8,166 bases of DNA, from the NCBI GenBank assembly GCA_040758475.1, contig JBFLVN010000169.1, positions 1 through 8,166 of the forward strand, in the 5' to 3' direction. Shown piece after piece: positions 7,401 to 8,166 of this stretch (position 1 is the stretch's first letter; every line of letters begins with the position of its first letter). The position numbers and the translations under genes are program-made. The notes under the pieces are model-generated. The model ran no database searches, was not told the origin of the DNA, and was given only the letters and a program-made list of their open reading frames with translations. The stretch is from JBFLVN01 sp040758475 (GTDB lineage: Bacteria; JAGRBM01).

Positions 7401-8166
7401 CGAAACTCTCGAAAACAACGAATCGGCCATCAGGTGAAATTTCGGGGTCGTAGTTCTCCCCGTTGGCTTCCGCGCCCCCTATTCCAACGCTGATCCGCTC
7501 CGTCCGGCGCGCCAATAGATCGAAAAGATAGATGTCCGTATAAGTTCCACTGTCTCCGGGCAGCAGGTTGCTCGCCGTAGAACTGTAAACCACGTACCGG
7601 CCGTCGGCCGAAATGGCCGGATCGTAGCTCTGGCCGTTTCCCTGAACGGTGGACGCGGTGTCGTAGCTCACATAAACGGTGTGGTTCGTCAGGCGGTCCC
7701 GGACGAAAACGTCTTGATCGAGTCCAAAATCCAGATCCGGTGTCTCGAGATTGCTCGCGTAGGTCGAAAACGCGACAAAACGGCCATCCTCGGAGACGGC
7801 GCCCGTGTCCGTTTGGGAATCACTCTCGCCATTCCCCAGGGACGTATCCTGCCGGCTCGCGATCTCGTTCACCACTCCGCCAGAGGGGAAGGAATCCGTC
7901 GCCGGATTGCGACGGACGAAAATGTCGTAAGAACTGTTGGAGTCATTCCCAGGACCAAGCAAATCCGTCGCATTACTCTGGAAAACGATGACTTTCCCGT
8001 CGTACGTCATCGTGGAAAGGTCGCTCGGCAAATCGCCCGCCTGGGTATTGTCTTGCCGCAAGCTCACGAGGCTCGTCGTCCTACCAAGCCGGTCGCGGGC
8101 GTAAACGTCCGTCGTCAGATTCCCGTCCCGGGAAACGTCGAACACCCCTCCCGTAAAGAAGGTCAC
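4486..8166 (-). CDS. Giant WD40-like plus FG-GAP/VCBS repeat protein, probably secreted (C-terminal 1226 residues)
   Basis: The frame is open to the right edge and ends with a TAG at 4486-4488. The first visible codon (GTG, 8164-8166) is unlikely to be the start, since it begins mid-blade with no signal peptide. Residues 1-521 hold about eight WD40-like (PD40/TolB-like) blades of about 60 residues with the consensus SxDGRYVAFxS followed by DIYVxDR. Residues 522-1226 hold 14 FG-GAP/VCBS repeats, each with an intact calcium-loop motif Dx(D/N)xDGxxD, the first at D535 and the last at D1201. Such proteins are normally extracellular or surface-attached beta-propellers that bind Ca2+, adhesins or ligands. 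The last repeat runs to the C-terminal residues VFLEQ, so no C-terminal anchor or sorting domain is visible. There are only three Cys (C908, C986, C989). No catalytic domain is visible; function unknown. The hydroxylase gene follows 128 nt downstream on the same strand. Confidence 0.88.
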   Translation of the reverse strand: MTFFTGGVFDVSRDGNLTTDVYARDRLGRTTSLVSLRQDNTQAGDLPSDLSTMTYDGKVIVFQSNATDLLGPGNDSNSSYDIFVRRNPATDSFPSGGVVNEIASRQDTSLGNGESDSQTDTGAVSEDGRFVAFSTYASNLETPDLDFGLDQDVFVRDRLTNHTVYVSYDTASTVQGNGQSYDPAISADGRYVVYSSTASNLLPGDSGTYTDIYLFDLLARRTERISVGIGGAEANGENYDPEISPDGRFVVFESFAGNLAPNDANADNDVYLYDRVAGTTTLVSADMVGNAAGSSLEPVVSYDGRYVAFKSQNGGIVPGDTNGAYDIFVWDRIADQTERVSLRDPSAGGGETLAGAAHNPSISWDGTIVAFESLAGDMIASGTTPGRRHVYLHDRATLSTILASRTVSGAEAGGDSFFPSLSGDGTLVAFETSSDLLDGGDLNGLSDIYVSDLVSFDVARVSIDSAEPNGGSNGPAMAASGRYIAFRTDATNVAGTDTNGAADFAIVPNPLPSPLFQTRPPVTAVNGPQAVALGDMDRDGKMDAVVVFSSAASGQVFYGDGMGNLSAGPTFAATGNPRGVVLADFDRDGDLDIAISSTFSGSIELARNDGGGTFTGVAGPATAGNPWGIAAADFDGDGRVDIVVAREASNTVEIFQNQGGMTFASMTNFALGGSVSGAARDVVAGDFDRDGRMDFAATNGNTMDRVEVYLGNGTFGFAAAPFSPFATGGDPNELEAADFDGDGILDLAITNGFDGNVTVAYGDGTGAFIYGAPNTFPTGAGPYALVAGDFDKDGYPDLATTGQSSNDVSIRLGFASAPPSGTQDPDTPYFVGNNPVGLATADLDQDGALDLVLVEQGSDGLRVLLNTTPSDPPPSYAPAANYLTDDAPIDAALGDFNRDGKMDVAVACNLGFDSRVSFGNGSGGLVLGPQLAVPSFPLSIAAADVDNDGDMDVLTGVDASEIRTHLNNGTGAFSPAGTWTGITGACSLCYPHYLLTADFNRDGDMDVAAVLQDDSMVAIFTGDGSGSGSYTQQADVILPGGTNPGRFATADLDRDGILDLVIPGVLNGQIYAYKGDGLPSPGFTQFLASPFTAGDPRAVAIADLDGDGKLDLAVASGSGTGVYVFLGDGTGNFGPSSNYGGGNGFSDVVAVDADRDGDLDLFAARFTTDGLQPLYNDGTGVFSVGTFVSGLADPRKVLAVDLNRDGRPDAITPSNGGGMISVFLEQ
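4489..6603 (-). repeat. Array of 14 FG-GAP/VCBS repeats
   Basis: The calcium-loop motifs recur about every 51 residues (about 154 nt), from codon 535 to codon 1201. All 14 keep the Asp at loop positions 1, 5 and 9, Asp or Asn at 3 and Gly at 6. Asn at position 3 occurs in repeats 8, 10 and 14. At DNA level the copies are diverged, so the array is old rather than freshly expanded. Seven repeats make one integrin-type propeller, so 14 would fit two (inference). Confidence 0.85.
6604..8166 (-). repeat. Array of about eight WD40-like (PD40/TolB-like) blades, cut by the window edge
   Basis: A motif of the form DGRYVAF recurs at about 60-residue spacing (near 8000, 7790, 7600, 7425, 7250, 7070, 6895 and 6715), each followed by an Asp/Asn/Gly-rich turn and DI(Y/F)VxDR. 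The last blade has ASGRYIAF with Ser in place of the Asp and lacks the DR end. The first visible residues are the tail of a further blade, so the full number is unknown. A Pro-rich linker (PNPLPSPLFQTRPP) leads into the FG-GAP array. Confidence 0.8.

Overview
The window is dense, roughly 60% GC bacterial DNA. It comes from a Gram-negative (two-membrane) organism, because it encodes a TolC-type outer-membrane channel with a signal peptide. No RNA gene, insertion sequence, integrase or CRISPR array was seen. The phylum cannot be fixed from sequence alone. The mix of a ferritin-like diiron protein, an orphan TolC with a TQPLLKGFG motif, and a giant FG-GAP/WD40-like secreted protein suggests environmental lineages such as Myxococcota, Acidobacteriota or related uncultured groups (inference).

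Layout, left to right: (1) 1-633, minus strand, the N-terminal 211 residues of a ferritin-like diiron-carboxylate protein that runs off the left edge. It is not obvious in a simple ORF listing because its stop lies outside the window. (2) 634-872, a divergent intergenic region with a candidate promoter for the diiron gene, two short inverted repeats and a large imperfect hairpin (779-836) in front of the next gene. (3) 873-2525, plus strand, a TolC/OEP-family outer-membrane channel protein. (4) 2573-3337, plus strand, a TauE/SafE-family membrane transporter 47 nt downstream, probably in the same transcript. (5) 3338-4357, minus strand, a membrane fatty acid hydroxylase/sterol desaturase family protein whose stop codon directly abuts the transporter's stop codon. 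(6) 4358-4485, an AT-rich spacer. (7) 4486-8166, minus strand, the last 1226 residues of a giant repeat protein with about eight WD40-like (PD40/TolB-like) blades followed by 14 FG-GAP/VCBS repeats. It is open at the right edge.

The genes do not form a recognisable single pathway. The TolC and TauE/SafE pair may be co-transcribed, but no periplasmic adaptor or energised inner-membrane pump is visible beside them. The two non-haem diiron families, one soluble and ferritin-like and one membrane-bound and His-cluster, lie at opposite ends of that pair on the minus strand, separated by the plus-strand genes, so a shared role is only a possibility. The repeat protein is probably exported and Ca2+-binding, but its function cannot be assigned. 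I did not find convincing evidence of a wholly new system. The most unexplained DNA element is the 779-836 hairpin, and the most unusual protein is the two-propeller-type fusion at the right end.
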